Shown piece after piece: positions 21,776 to 33,512 of a DNA stretch of 64,000 bases (position 1 is its first letter; every line of letters begins with the position of its first letter). Source of the DNA: Girardinichthys multiradiatus (taxonomy: Eukaryota; Chordata; Actinopteri; Cyprinodontiformes; Goodeidae); assembly GCF_021462225.1 (NCBI RefSeq), contig NC_061808.1:19257119-19321118 (forward strand), in the 5' to 3' direction. Both the position numbers and the translations under genes were made by a program. The notes under the pieces were generated by a model. That model was given only the letters and a program-made list of their open reading frames with translations. It searched no databases and was not told where the DNA came from.

Positions 21776-23329
21776 AATCATTTCCTGACTAAACGGGATC
21801 AAAATGTACCTGTCCTAAATGGCTCATTTGCAAGAGTTGTTATATTTCAAACAATTTCTGTCACCAACTAATTAAAAGTTTTATTTGCACTATAATTATC
21901 TCCAAAGAATTTAAAGTACATAAATACATTTTTCAGTTGTGTTTATTTCACAGAAATTGCACCAGTGATTTTGTTCAAAATTATTAATTCCTAAGGTCAA
22001 TTTTTTTTCTCCGCTTAATAAATGCACCTTAATTAAAGGCTAAAGGTTAAAAATATTTTTGGTATGAGATTGTACCGCTGTAATAATTCATGGGTTTATC
22101 TAAAAAATGTGTACTTGTTGTATAATTGCCAATAATGTGGAGGCCACTGTGTAAAATTAACATGTCTCTGTGACTGGAGGTTATTTTTCATGCAACATGG
22201 GAATTATGAAAAACTCTCAGCAGATGCAAGCACATCCATGTAGCTTCTTTATGCTTGCTTGTTCAGCTTGACTTTTAATATTACTGACTCCAAATCCTGA
22301 CAGCTGGTAGACAAGGCAACAAGCTGAAGTAGGCGAATGAAAAGGCAAATGCAACCCTGCACCATTTTCTCCTGTCTGCTGTTATGGCCAACTGAACTGC
22401 TTCACTTTTCTTTTCCAGAGCCCACTGGAAACTGAATAACTTCTGCACTGTAGTTGAAGCATCTTTTATTACCACATGTTCCTCCTTAGTCAAATTAGAC
22501 AAGAAAAGTGCTACACAAATGAAAATATATATTTTTTCTAAAACCTGCTATTACTATATGAATATGGAGCCTTATTTCTTTTTTGTGGGGAGTTAATTGT
22601 CTGACCAGTCAATAAAAAAAGAAATATTCTGCTTCCAAACTGAGAGCTTTGTGTTTGGCCAACAAGCCTTCAGACTCCATATGAGAGCTACTGTAGCTTC
22701 AACACCAAATGTCCTCTGGCCCTTTGTGTTTGGGAAATGATAACCACACAATGCGTCTACGGCCACATAGAAGAATGCTCTGTTCTTCAAAATCTGGCAG
22801 AAGAAACAGAGTACTCTGAACTCTGAGTTAGAACTGCAGTTTTCATCTGTGCCTTGTGTGGGGGAATGAAGAGGATCTTTTATTTAGTAAATTATAACAA
22901 ATACAATCCTCATGAGATTTTTGTCTAAAGTGCAAAGCTCTCCAAGGTGAAAGTAAGCACTACAATGCCTTTTCTTCTTCAGCAAAGGAAACTGGACTCC
23001 TCAGAATAGGTCAGTGAGATTTTGTATTCATGGTTTTCAACACTAACGTTATCTTGCTTCTGCTGAATGAAATCTTGGCACATGATAATGAGTGGATTCA
23101 CCATATTGTTTTTATATCAGATGTGCAAATTTACAAAACACCTTGACAATATTCCCTTTTTACACTTTGTGTCCAGAAGGATACACATGGCTGCAACCCT
23201 GGGGTCACACTGCTTGTAATCAACAGACAGACTGTGTTGGTATATGACAGAGAGATTATACCAAATAAGGAGAGGCTCCTGTCATTTTTTTTGTCTCTCT
23301 TTCGTGAATACATACTGATTTGTGTCTAT
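21776..23329. other. Non-coding stretch
   Basis: AT-rich. The frame at 22281-22502 (minus) shows no known domain. No repeats recognised. Confidence 0.4.
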
Positions 23330-23840
23330 TTTGGGTTATTTTTGGTATGAACGTTGGGTGTTTGGGTTTTGGTTTTTCATTTGGGTTTTGATAATTTTCT
23401 TGTCCTGTATTTATGTTTAAAAGGTCTTACTATATTTGTAAATTCATTCACATTTAGTTTAAACTTATTTCTTGTTTTCTGTTCTATGTTTGTCGTCCAG
23501 ATCAGTGTTAGTATATTTCCTCCTTGGTTTGTAGTTTCCCTTTGTTTCAAGTTTAGTTACCTGTGCTAATTATTTCCCTTCTTTCAGTTCCCCTGCTCAG
23601 CACTCTCATCTCCCAGCTGTTTCACATTCTTCTGATTAACTCACTTGGATCCTATCAATTTCCACCCCTCCCTGAGTATGTAAGCTCACTTGCTTTTAAT
23701 GTTGTTCACTAGTCCCTTCCATTACTCTTATGTGTGCTCCATGTCCTGCTTTTCCCCCTGTAAGCCCTCCTTATTGTTCATTTTTAAGGATTTTTTTGCC
23801 AGTCAGTCTCTGTGCTTGGGTCCTTTGCTAACCCCCAAAA
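23330..23840 (+). repeat. Degenerate LTR-like sequence
   Basis: Composition and order of T-rich phrases (TTTGGGTTTTGG at the start, CAGCTGTTTCACATTC mid-way, GGGTCCTTTGCTAACCCCC at the end) parallel the solo LTR at 17957-18461. Termini and target duplications are no longer recognisable. Confidence 0.45.
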
Positions 23841-25264
23841 TGAAAAATACAAACATTATATATTAAGAAAAAGCAAAGGAAAAATACTAGGTAGATATAC
23901 CTTTTACATGTTGTCAATGACTTGCATAAAACATGGCATAACTGAAACTAAAATCAACAATATGAAGTTTATAAAATATGAGAAACTTCTGAACTGAAAT
24001 ATAATAAATCTAAAGATGTAGTCTACTTATTTCCTTTGTAACATCAGTGTTGATATACTTTTGCTGATATTTGATGAAGCCCAGAACTTGCAGACTGGCT
24101 TTGTTTCACATGACAGATTACATTCAGTCTAGTCTGGTGTTTTTCTTCTTCACTTCCTGTTTTAGGTCATAACTTCAAGAAGTAGTATGTAACGACTGTT
24201 TTTGTATGATTTTTGATACAACAACTTTCTTTATTGGCATCTCTTGAAAGCATCTCTTACCTTTATTAAACTGTTATTTTCACCCTTAACAATTCCTATA
24301 AAGTAATAAGAGTAACTCAATTATTTGTTTGTAATTTATAATTTCAGTTGATCAGAGAAATATTTCATATGTCATTATATGACCTTCTGTTTTCATGGGG
24401 TGTAAACATGGCATGACTCAAGAAGCCCATGCCTGTTTCAAAATGAGAAAGACAAGAGAAACAGCTATTTAATTTAGTTATTCTTGTATCAGGAAATGAC
24501 ATCAAGAAAATTGCTGCTTGTCTAAATAACTGTTACTCTGATAAAAAAACATTCAAGAGCTCAATTTTATATTGTCACCACGCACAGTTAGGATGATGGT
24601 GAGGGAGATAAAAAGAAATCATCAAAGCCTTCATTTAAAGAACTGCAGGAAAGAGTGGCATCTATGCAGTAGATGTCTCCACTATAACCATTCATTTTAA
24701 GGCTTTTCTGCACATCTTTACTAATGGTGTTAACATTGTGGAGGGTGTTGTGAAACACTACAATTAATTATTCAATAATGCAAAAAGAATGGAGTTAAAA
24801 TTATTACAGTTTAACTCACTATCGATTGAGAGTTTTATGTGGTTGTAATTCAATGACAGCATATTGTGTATTTAGCAATTTTCAAGGCGTTATTTTCTGT
24901 GTTAGCTTCAGAATGTTGTCAGGGATGGAAAAACTAGGATGTCATGCATTCATTAATTATTACTGGTCATAAAAGGATGTAACTACATTACTTGTTGTTT
25001 TTGAAACCTAGAATTATACCTGATCTACCCTCAGCAGTACTTGTAATGCTTTTCAGTAGACATTACTTTTCTAGCAATATGTCATGGTCCAAGAAGTGCG
25101 CTAAGGATTTTCCTCCTCCGTGGGATTTAGTTCAAGTACAAAGAGCACACTTGCAGGGCTTTCGATGTTTGCTTTAAATTAAGATTCTCCATATACATTC
25201 GTCTTGATTCCTTGTTATTTTCACCCAACTGATCCGCTACTTAAAAGAATAATCTATCTTTAAC
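23841..25264. other. Non-coding stretch
   Basis: No element or gene recognised. A 61-codon open frame at 24992-25177 lies directly upstream of the ORF at 25265. Confidence 0.35.
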
Positions 25265-25648
25265 ATGCCCCAGCTAAAGCCACAAGTTAAGCGTCACTTG
25301 ATTAAAGCTGCAGCCCCAACCAACTCAACATGTAGGCATGTTCGGTCAGGTGTGAGATTCAAAAGAACCTGTCTGTGGGTGAGTTATAATCATAACAGAC
25401 AGGACAAGCAATATAGATACACTGCTAACCAGTTACTTCAAAAATACAGCTCATTGCACATGAAAATAAATAGCTTTGGTGCTGCTGTCATACCGGACGC
25501 TACTAACATAATCAATCCTCCAGCAGCACCACTGGGAATAAGGGGAATACCAGGTTCTGGTTACATTATGGGAAACTTTGCTCTGCGACAAGACACCAGG
25601 CACGGCTTGACTCCCAGTTACATAAAAATCATACTCAATCAAACATAA
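25265..25648 (+). CDS. Orphan 127-residue ORF, not identified
   Basis: An uninterrupted ATG-started frame encodes a basic N-terminal half (MPQLKPQVKRHLIKAAAP, several Arg/Lys and Cys) and a Pro/Gly-rich C-terminal half (INPPAAPLGIRGIPGSGY). There is no signal peptide, membrane segment or motif I can name. In AT-rich DNA a frame of this length is uncommon but not decisive. A smaller frame ends about 90 bp upstream. It could be a decayed retroelement protein or chance. Confidence 0.25.
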   Translation: MPQLKPQVKRHLIKAAAPTNSTCRHVRSGVRFKRTCLWVSYNHNRQDKQYRYTANQLLQKYSSLHMKINSFGAAVIPDATNIINPPAAPLGIRGIPGSGYIMGNFALRQDTRHGLTPSYIKIILNQT

Positions 25649-25829
25649 CTCAACAATAGATATTGCCTGAACAACACATAGGTCACCTCACTGAGGTGGT
25701 CTTCGAACCAAGTTTGAAAAATAAATACTTCCAGCTGTCCCTTTTAAACATTGTTTGACTTTAGAAAACATAGCCATGGGCTGCCTAAATGAAGTGCACT
25801 CATCCCTTACGATGAATGCAAAGAGCCTA

Positions 25830-26095
25830 AATGCAGGTCATAGTCAGTTTGAATCTAACAACAGCGGTTTATTAAATAAAGCAGGGATCACAGCCAGGCA
25901 ATCAGTCAGAAAGGCAAACATCCCAGATACAGTGAGATCTTGGCAAACACAGGATCCAGTAAATAAAGTCATAGGCAAAATTTCAGGAGAGAATGTTAGT
26001 AATTTGGCCATAACAACAGGCAAAACCCACAAACAAGTATGGCCAAGGTTGAAAAGCTTGTAACAGGAAATAGAAAATAGCCAGCATGTCCAAGG
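25830..26095 (-). repeat. Probable LTR fragment
   Basis: Sequence such as GGTTTATTAAATAAAGCAGG and repeated CAGGCAA phrases resembles the minus-oriented LTRs at 14.2 and 35.8 kb, including an AATAAA-type signal on the minus strand (complement of TTTATT). Ends are not defined. Confidence 0.4.
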
Positions 26096-27327
26096 GGAAA
26101 AAATTAGTTAACATTAGTGATGGTTTATGTCAAACTGGTGTGCATTATCTGCTCTGAAAGCCTAAGCTGTTATCGGTGCCCACAGTTAAGAGTTCTCTTG
26201 CTGTCTATTTATTGTAATACTTTCATCAAATTTGACCTGTTAGCATTAGATTTGTTGCAAATTTACTCTGGCTGTCCTGCTCTCCTGCTTGGGAGACAAA
26301 TCTATTAATTTTGTTTGCTGTAAACACCCACAGTGTAAAATATATTTTTATCTGTGTATAAATCACATCCTTCCAAAGTTTTCATGTTGATTAAGGCACG
26401 AAGTATTCGACTGACAGAGTGCTGTGCTTTTGATGAGTTGTATCATTCAAAGGTGAAGGCAGAAAGAGTGGCTGCAGATAGAGCAGGTAAGACTATTTAA
26501 TATAACATAGAAAATGTGCTATAAAGTGGTGATCTGTAAGCTATACCAAGATAAACATCATAAATCAGTTGTACATGTCTATTGCATTTTCGGAGGTTGC
26601 AGTCCCTCCAAGTGCAAAAATGTAGTTTACTAGGATTCACTGAATCTACACACATGGCCCTCAAGGATAAAAAAAAAAAGAACTTTACACATACATCTGA
26701 TTTATCTATTAGACTATCATAAACATTTTTGGTAGACTAATGTTTATTTTTCCTTGCCCTATAAAAGCTTTTATAAGGTAAAAGTCCGACAGAACAATTA
26801 TAACTCGCACCAAGGACAAGAAAATCAGTCATATAAACTAATATGGTGAGTATCAGTGATCCAGAAGATAAGTCAGTTTATGTTCAGAACAAAAGTCTTC
26901 TGTAAAGAGTGAGACAAACAAGAACAAATCATGTTTTTAAAGCACTAACCCAAGCTGCTATATAAAGCTATGTGACGTGTATGATCTGTAACACAATTAA
27001 GGTGAACATCTTCTGTTTCCAGTGTGACTAGATTTTTTTTCATGGCACAGTTAAAGATGGTACATTTTGCCAAGCCGGCTGGGCATGGCCAGTCAGAAAG
27101 AGGCTGAGAAAGGTCAAATGTACACATGAGTTTATTTTATATATTAATTAAGAACAGACACATGTTCTTTTTTTTTATTTGGAGGTATTAAGCTGCTATT
27201 TACAAGAAATAGAATAAAATCTTTCAAGATTTGAATTTCCCAAACATTTATCATACCATATTTATTGCTCATGATTTATTTTTGAATTTCTTTACAAATT
27301 TACAGAAGACAAATAAATCTGCAAATA
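26096..27327. other. Non-coding stretch
   Basis: Nothing recognised up to the TA dinucleotide at 27328-27329 where the Tc1 element begins. Confidence 0.4.
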
Positions 27328-27329
27328 TA

Positions 27330-28939
27330 CAGGTCCTTCTCAAAATATTAGCATATTGTGATAAAGTTCATTATTTTCCATAATGTCATGATGAAAATTT
27401 AACATTCATATATTTTAGATTCATTGCACACTAACTGAAATATTTCAGGTCTTTTATTGTCTTAATACGGATGATTGTGGCATACAGCTCATGAAAACCC
27501 AAAATTCCTATCTCACAAAATTAGTATATTTCATCCGACCAATAAAAGAAAAGTGTTTTTTATACAAACAACGTCAACCTTCAAATAATCATGTACAGTT
27601 ATGCACTCAATACTTGGTCGGGAATCCTTTTGCAGAAATGACTGCTTCAATGCGGCGTGGCATGGAGGCAATCAGCCTGTGGCACTGCTGAGGTCTTATG
27701 GAGGCCCAGGATGCTTCGATAGCGGCCTTTAGCTCATCCAGAGTGTTGGGTCTTGAGTCTCTCAACGTTCTCTTCACAATATCCCACAGATTCTCTATGG
27801 GGTTCAGGTCAGGAGAGTTGGCAGGCCAATTGAGCACAGTGATACCATGGTCAGTAAACCATTTACCAGTGGTTTTGGCACTGTGATCAGGTGCCAGGTC
27901 GTGCTGAAAAATGAAATCTTCATCTCCATAAAGCTTTTCAGCAGATGGAAGCATGAAGTGCTCCAAAATCTCCTGATAGCTAGCTGCATTGACCCTGCCC
28001 TTGATAAAACACAGTGGACCAACACCAGCAGCTGACACGGCACCCCAGACCATCACTGACTGTGGGTACTTGACACTGGACTTCTGGCATTTTGGCATTT
28101 CCTTCTCCCCAGTCTTCCTCCAGACTCTGGCACCTTGATTTCCGAATGACATGCAGAATTTGCTTTCATCCGAAAAAAGTACTTTGGACCACTGAGCAAC
28201 AGTCCAGTGCTGCTTCTCTGTAGCCCAGGTCAGGCGCTTCTGCCGCTGTTTCTGGTTCAAAAGTGGCTTGACCTGGGGAATGCGGCACCTGTAGCCCATT
28301 TCCTGCACACGCCTGTGCACGGTGGCTCTGGATGTTTCTACTCCAGACTCAGTCCACTGCTTCCGCAGGTCCCCCAAGGTCTGGAATCGGCCCTTCTCCA
28401 CAATCTTCCTCAGGGTCCGGTCACCTCTTCTCGTTGTGCAGCGTTTTCTGCCACACTTTTTCCTTCCCACAGACTTCCCACTGAGGTGCTTTGATACAGC
28501 ACTCTGGGAACAGCCTATTCGTTCAGAAATTTCTTTCTGTGTCTTACCCTCTTGCTTGAGGGTGTCAATAGTGGCCTTCTGGACAGCAGTCAGGTCGGCA
28601 GTCTTACCCATGATTGGGGTTTTGAGTGATGAACCAGGCTGGGAGTTTTAAAGGCCTCGGGAATCTTTTGCAGGTGTTTAGAGTTAACTCGTTGATTCAG
28701 ATGATTAGGTTCATAGCTCGTTTAGAAACCCTTTTAATGATATGCTAATTTTGTGAGATAGGAATTTTGGGTTTTCATGAGCTGTATGCCAAAATCATCC
28801 ATATTAAGACAATAAAAGACCTGAAATATTTCAGTTAGTGTGCAATGAATCTAAAATATATGAATGTTGAATTTTCATCATGACATTATGGAAAATAATG
28901 AACTTTATCACAATATGCTAATATTTTGAGAAGGACCTG
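27330..28939 (-). mobile_element. Complete Tc1-like transposon, apparently recent
   Basis: The 1610-bp element is flanked by the TA target duplication (27328-27329 and 28940-28941). Its terminal inverted repeats are 195 bp each (27330-27524 and 28745-28939) and differ at only three positions by direct comparison. Each arm carries an outer (TCTCAAAATATTAGCATAT) and a related inner motif (CTCACAAAATTAG), the IR/DR layout of many Tc1 elements, where the transposase binds at both motifs. The single gene between the arms is an intact transposase on the minus strand. Confidence 0.97.
27607..28611 (-). CDS. Tc1-like DD34E transposase, intact
   Basis: Cut-and-paste transposase of 334 residues, the usual Tc1 length, with no stop or frameshift. 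Residues 1-55 form the first helix-turn-helix (LTAVQKATIDTLKQEGKTQ, IGCSQSAVSKHL), and residues 62-115 the second DNA-binding region. The basic GRKKCGRKR stretch between them suits the GRPR-like AT-hook and nuclear signal. The catalytic triad is visible: D148 in LFSDESKF, D238 in FIFQHDLAPDH and E273 in SPDLNPIENLW, with exactly 34 residues between D238 and E273. The glycine-poor loop and the C-terminal PRRIEAVISAKGFPTKY agree with the family. The start ATG gives MGKTADLT, the normal beginning. All parts needed for activity appear present, though activity itself is not shown. Confidence 0.96.
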   Translation of the reverse strand: MGKTADLTAVQKATIDTLKQEGKTQKEISERIGCSQSAVSKHLSGKSVGRKKCGRKRCTTRRGDRTLRKIVEKGRFQTLGDLRKQWTESGVETSRATVHRRVQEMGYRCRIPQVKPLLNQKQRQKRLTWATEKQHWTVAQWSKVLFSDESKFCMSFGNQGARVWRKTGEKEMPKCQKSSVKYPQSVMVWGAVSAAGVGPLCFIKGRVNAASYQEILEHFMLPSAEKLYGDEDFIFQHDLAPDHSAKTTGKWFTDHGITVLNWPANSPDLNPIENLWDIVKRTLRDSRPNTLDELKAAIEASWASIRPQQCHRLIASMPRRIEAVISAKGFPTKY

Positions 28940-28941
28940 TA

Positions 28942-29345
28942 GTTCCTTGTAAAAGTACTCACTCCTAAAACTTTTTCATATTTTGTCACATTGCAGCCAC
29001 AAACTATTAGATTTTGTTAGGATTTTGTGATAGGCCAAATCAAAGTAGCACATATTTAGAAAGAACAATGGGAAGGTTACAAAAACTTTTTCAAAAACCT
29101 TACCTAAATGTCTGGAAACTGGAATGTGAATTTTTAATTAAGCCCTCTGAGTCAATACTGGGTGTGTGGTAGTTTTCTGACACAGCATTGTGTATGTATG
29201 CCATTTTAGCTTATTCTCTCATCTTCAGAAAGCACCTTGTTTCACATGTTCACTGTTTCCTCTTGATTTTTTTGTGGTAAACTGCAAACTTCCATGGCTG
29301 TTTTTCAACAATTGCTCTCTTCTTGCCACCTTTTATATTTCACGT
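28942..29345 (-). pseudogene. Older Tc1-like relic abutting the intact Tc1
   Basis: Begins immediately after the TA at 28940-28941 with a terminal repeat (CCTTGTAAAAGTACTCACTCC, ATTTTGTCACATTGCAGCC). It then jumps to minus-strand transposase remnants (CTTGTTTCACATGTTCACTG, TGGTAAACTGCAAACTTCC, CAACAATTGCTCTCTTCTTG). The family is the same as at 35.4-37.0 and 40.9-41.5 kb. Large internal deletions and many mutations are present. Confidence 0.7.
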
Positions 29346-29952
29346 GGGTCTCTCACATAAAAACCAAATAAAACACCTAGCAGTTTATGTTTGCAGTGGA
29401 TACTTGTTGGCAGACTGTGTCGCTCTGTATGAGGGCTACTTAGCAGTTTTCATCTCTTGACATTTGTGACAAGAATAATGGTGCATTAGCTCCCTCACAT
29501 TATTCACCCTGATTAAAATCAATAGGGGAAAGGTGTTAGAGTGAATTATCTTCAAAGACATCTAAGGCATCCTCATTAACTAGCAAGAGCGATGTGTCTG
29601 ACATCAGAAGGTTTCTACTGATCTTTAAAAAATGATAAAGCGTTTTTTACACTCTGGAGAAATTAACATGCATCAAAATTCCTCCCACAGTGTTACTAAA
29701 TCAGGCTGTTCTCTCATTTAGCAATATTTCTGTCCTGTTTCAGAATACAGTAATTGGTCATAAATTATTGTGTCCTCTTGTTGAAATATTCAGGGACTGC
29801 ATGTGCAGACAGAGTAAAGACGAACTTAAGTTAGTTAACTGTAAGTATCTCTTCTGCATTTTATAGCAGCTTGTATCCATGCCTGTTCAAGAAACTTCAG
29901 TATGACGTAAAAAAATTTAAAGAAAAGGGAAAAGTCTGAATCAAATGTTAAC
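29346..29952. other. Non-coding stretch
   Basis: Nothing recognised. Confidence 0.4.
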
Positions 29953-30446
29953 TGTCATGTTCTGAGGTAATTTCCTGACCCACATGCAGGATCCTGTACA
30001 AGGAACAGATTGTAAAATTCAAAAATATTTATTTACAAGAATAATCATTTTATAGCTGGTCTGTGGAGTGGAGGAGATTCCAGGAATTAACTTTCTTAGT
30101 GGAGTTAGCAGGAAAACCCAGGACCAGTAAGGTAAAGTGACTTAAACCTGAGATCAGAAAGCACGGAGGTAAAATTAGCTGAGGTAAGCAAGCACAAAGA
30201 ACTGTAAGGATTTACAAGGAACTTTGAGAAGCAGCGTGAACTAGAGCTCAGGGGCGATTGACTATACCAACAAGGTTGATCATCAGGTGAAGAATGACCA
30301 TCCTGATGCTATTCACAGAAGATAAGTTTGATTGCAAACAGGTGTGCCTTCTGCTGTTGGTCAGCCATGCCCTCCAACAGACATCCTCTGTTCAAAATGA
30401 GACTCATACTTGCACATATATAGACTAACACACCAGGATAATGACA
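29953..30446 (-). mobile_element. Probable solo LTR, diverged
   Basis: Starts TGTCATG and ends AATGACA (one change from the expected CATGACA). Flanks are TTAAC on the left and TTGAC on the right, a 5-bp duplication with one mismatch. An AATAAA signal on the minus strand near 30030 and the overall order match the minus-oriented LTR at 35.8 kb. It is older than the other three. Confidence 0.6.
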
Positions 30447-30779
30447 TTGACATGTGCCAACAGATGGATGAATTGGGATTATTCTTTACTATACAGAACT
30501 TTTTAAAGAATCTGGATCTGTTTAGCCATCCAAACACCCTCCTACCTATAAATGAAATCAGATCAATATTTTTCCTGTTTGTTATAAGTCGCAGTTTTGG
30601 GACTTAGGTGTGTGTTTGGTTTTGTGTGGGCAGCAGAAGGAGCGGCTTTTGAGGGGGCAATTCACACAAGAGCAGTCACACACATAACATGTCCCCCATC
30701 ATAACGTTTTTTTTTTTTTTTATAAAATCTCAGGTGCCACCATTGTTATCAGGCAGGCAGCATTCAGAGAGCGGGATCT
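30447..30779. other. Unassigned spacer with a poly-T run
   Basis: Contains a T tract near 30707-30722; nothing else recognised. Confidence 0.4.
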
Positions 30780-31380
30780 TTGACTTCCAAAAGTCCTGTG
30801 TCCTCCATAATGTACTCTACAGTTGAGCCCACAGAGTTTCATTTGGTTTTGGGTCTGGAGACTGATATGACTAGGAACTGTCATATATGGCTATGGAAGT
30901 GGGTTGATTTTGTTTTTGAAAGCAGCTCTTTAAACAATGTTGCCAGGTGTTTTGAAACAGGAATTGACCCACTGCATCACAGATCCTTCACCATACTTAA
31001 CTATGGGTATGCGATGTCTTTTCCAGGTGTCCTTTGTTTAATGCCAGATCCACCTTGGGTGTTTGCTGCCAAAATGGTCAGTTTTAGTCTAATCTGAACA
31101 AAGCACACAGTGATGGTTAAAGTAACAGTTTTCAATATGTTTACATCATGATCATAGCACAGAACAGGCTTTTCCCAGATATGCTTCTGAAACAACTGGT
31201 TAGCTCGCAGATGTCTTTTAATGGTTGTTAAGACTTGGTGATCCCAAGATACCATTGCTGCAGTTTTCCAACAGTTAGAGTGGATTTTATTCATCTTCCT
31301 TAACATGATGCTTGCTATGAGTGGTGACAAGACGAACATCGGTCCTCATACAGAATAGTGGCCAGAAGCTAAAAGAAATG
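30780..31380 (-). pseudogene. Degenerate Tc1-like transposase
   Basis: On the minus strand, phrases such as TTTGTTCAGATTAGACTAAA (first catalytic Asp region, SDETK-like), CCATAGTTAAGTATGGTGAAG (TVKYGGG-like) and GGATCTGTGATGCAGTGGG follow the normal Tc1 order. Frames are broken throughout. Confidence 0.6.
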
Positions 31381-32739
31381 GGCCTATGTGTCATGTTATG
31401 TTTATACCCTAAGGAAAAAGGGAACATCTGTATGTCATTAATTACAAATTGCATGCATCTTGAGACTCAGGTCAACTTATAAACATAAAGTATATATATT
31501 TTAAAATGTTCCTGTTGTGTTTAGTTTTAAGAATTGTTAGGGGTGCTAGTTACTGTGCCACTGAAGTTTTCCCAGTGGATTTTTCCCCCTCAATGAATAA
31601 ATTAAAACACGCTCAAACTAAAGTTTTCTTTTAGGATTTTTTTGGATAATATTATGCATTTGGAAAAAAATGTACTTCTTTTTTAACATCTTTTCTGAAG
31701 ATACCATTAAATTTGTAGGGTGTTCTACTTATGACGGCATAAATTTAAAAAAATGAAACATAATGGCAACGATAAGCAGAAAACTATGGCTAATCAGACT
31801 TGCCCTCTTCTGAGAAAATAAATTCTGTCCCTTGAGCAGATTTTGTTGACAACCTTTCCTATTGATCTAATAAGCTTTGGTATGACTTCATTTTTGTGTG
31901 TGGATTGTGAGATGATGATTGTTTGATGTATGGACTAGAACACTTTGTTTCATTATCCAGGGTTCTATACGTCACACTTGGCATGGCAACTAGTTGGAGG
32001 ACACATTATATGCATTAGAGTTAATTGATCTAAATTTTAATTATTCTCCATACTAATGAATTATGTTGCAATCTCACATATTCATTTTTCATTCATTCAT
32101 TTCTTTTTACAACAGGACCATAACATATTACTTCAAACTAAACTCCCATTAGTGGTTTGGTCATCTCAGACTGTTGCAGCAGCAACAAAATAAGATCACC
32201 CTGATCCAAACACAACCAGAGATGTTTCAGTTCTGTAAAGATGGTGACATTTTGCCCGAGACAGTAATACATTTGACAACCTATATTTTGGAGGGTTTCT
32301 CCTTTGGTTATTTTCCACAGCTACACAAGTTTAATAAAGTTCAGTTGCTCATCTTTCTTTATTCTTGCCGATAAAGCAACCAAGCATTTAGTGATATTGT
32401 TGCTTATGCAGTAAACATTCCTGCATTGCATTTCATCCCAAAGCATAAACTTTGGTGTATTTAAACTCTATTAATGATCACTTCAGTATACATAGCTAAA
32501 TGCTATTTTGGCCTCCAACATTTGCATGTAGAACAATTTAAAATATTATGATTTGTGCAAAGGCAACAGTAAACTGCTGTTTATGTTCTAAATCATGTGT
32601 AAATTCCATCAGATGAAGTAATATTGTACAATTTTGCTACATTCTAACTTGTAATTTAGTGAATAAATAATAAATTTTATGTGATGGATCTGCACAAAAT
32701 AGTCTAAGATGGTGAAGTGAAATGAGAAAAATATAAATT
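31381..32739. other. Non-coding stretch
   Basis: AT-rich, with no recognised element or convincing open frame. Confidence 0.4.
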
Positions 32740-33040
32740 AAAAATAAATAGAAAAAAAAGAAAAATATTAAAATATGCATGTGCACGTATATTCCCCCCC
32801 AACCTTAACCCAAAACTCAGACCAGGCTAGGAGGGCATTAATTAGAGGGGCAGCACAAAGACCAAAGGTAACCCTGAAGAAGTTCCACTGCAGAGATTGG
32901 AGTATCTGTCCATTGGACCACAATACACTGTAAACTCCATAGAGCTTGGCTTTATGGAAGAGAAGCCAGAAAAAAGCCATAATTTAGAGTTAAAAATAGG
33001 AAGGCACATTTTGAGTTAACCAAAGGGCATGGGGGTGACT
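32740..33040 (+). pseudogene. Tc1-like transposase fragment, family A
   Basis: Plus-strand DNA-level similarity to a fish Tc1 family: AGGAGGGCATTAATTAGAGG, GACCAAAGGTAACCCTGAAG, GAGTATCTGTCCATTGGACC, GGCTTTATGGAAGAGAAGCC and AAAGGGCATGGGGGTGACTC. These cover the second helix-turn-helix and the region before the first catalytic Asp. The copy is cut off abruptly at about 33040. Confidence 0.7.
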
Positions 33041-33291
33041 CCCTTAAGCCACTTTATAGCTAATTTGGCAATGTGAAAAGGGCCATTGCCTATTTGCACC
33101 CAGCTTTAACTTCCTGGCTGATGTCCTGAGTTCTTGCTTCAGTTTAAAAAAGCTATTTCCTCGTGATGTTATCTGTTTTGTAAAGTGCACCAGTCCCTTA
33201 TGCCTCACTACATAATGCTGTCACCCGTCCACCCACCCCCCACTTTACAATTGAAATTAAGCCATCAGGCTATCAAGCTTCTACTATTTTT
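33041..33291 (-). pseudogene. Sleeping-Beauty-related Tc1 fragment
   Basis: Minus-strand similarity to the Sleeping-Beauty-like Tc1 group: TAAGCCACTTTATAGCTAAT, GCCCATTGCC-like and AGCTTTAACTTCCTGGCTGA phrases around the second and third catalytic regions. The same family occupies 60.9-62.6 kb. It joins family A in opposite orientation, a composite junction. Confidence 0.65.
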
Positions 33292-33512
33292 CCATGCGGT
33301 GGTCCAAAATGCTCTCCAAAATGCAGTTGGTAGCACTGTTGCCTCGCAGCAAGAAGGTCCTGGGTTCGATTCCCGGCCGGGGGTCTTTCTGCATGGAATT
33401 TGCATTTTCTCCCCGTGCATGCGTGGGTTCTCACCGAGTACTCCGGCTTCCTCCTACAGTCCAAAGACATGCCTGTTAATTGGTCCCTCTAAATTGCCCT
33501 TAGGTGTATGCA
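33292..33512 (+). mobile_element. tRNA-derived SINE, 3'-truncated
   Basis: Contains the tRNA-like head with a clear B box (GGGTTCGATTCCC at 33362), followed by GTTTGCATTTTCTCC-like and CGTGCATGCGTGGGTTCTC segments of the family. A 19-bp insertion interrupts the head (GCGGTGGT...GCAGTTGGTAGCAC). The copy ends within CTTAGGTGTATGCATT, where the next Tc1 terminal repeat starts. Confidence 0.85.

Noticed and set aside
27698..28651. Several plus-strand frames opposite the transposase
   Set aside because: They are antisense shadows of the intact transposase gene.
33318..33390. tRNA gene suggested by an intact B box
   Set aside because: The flanks match a SINE family present several times in the window, and no tRNA cloverleaf is complete.
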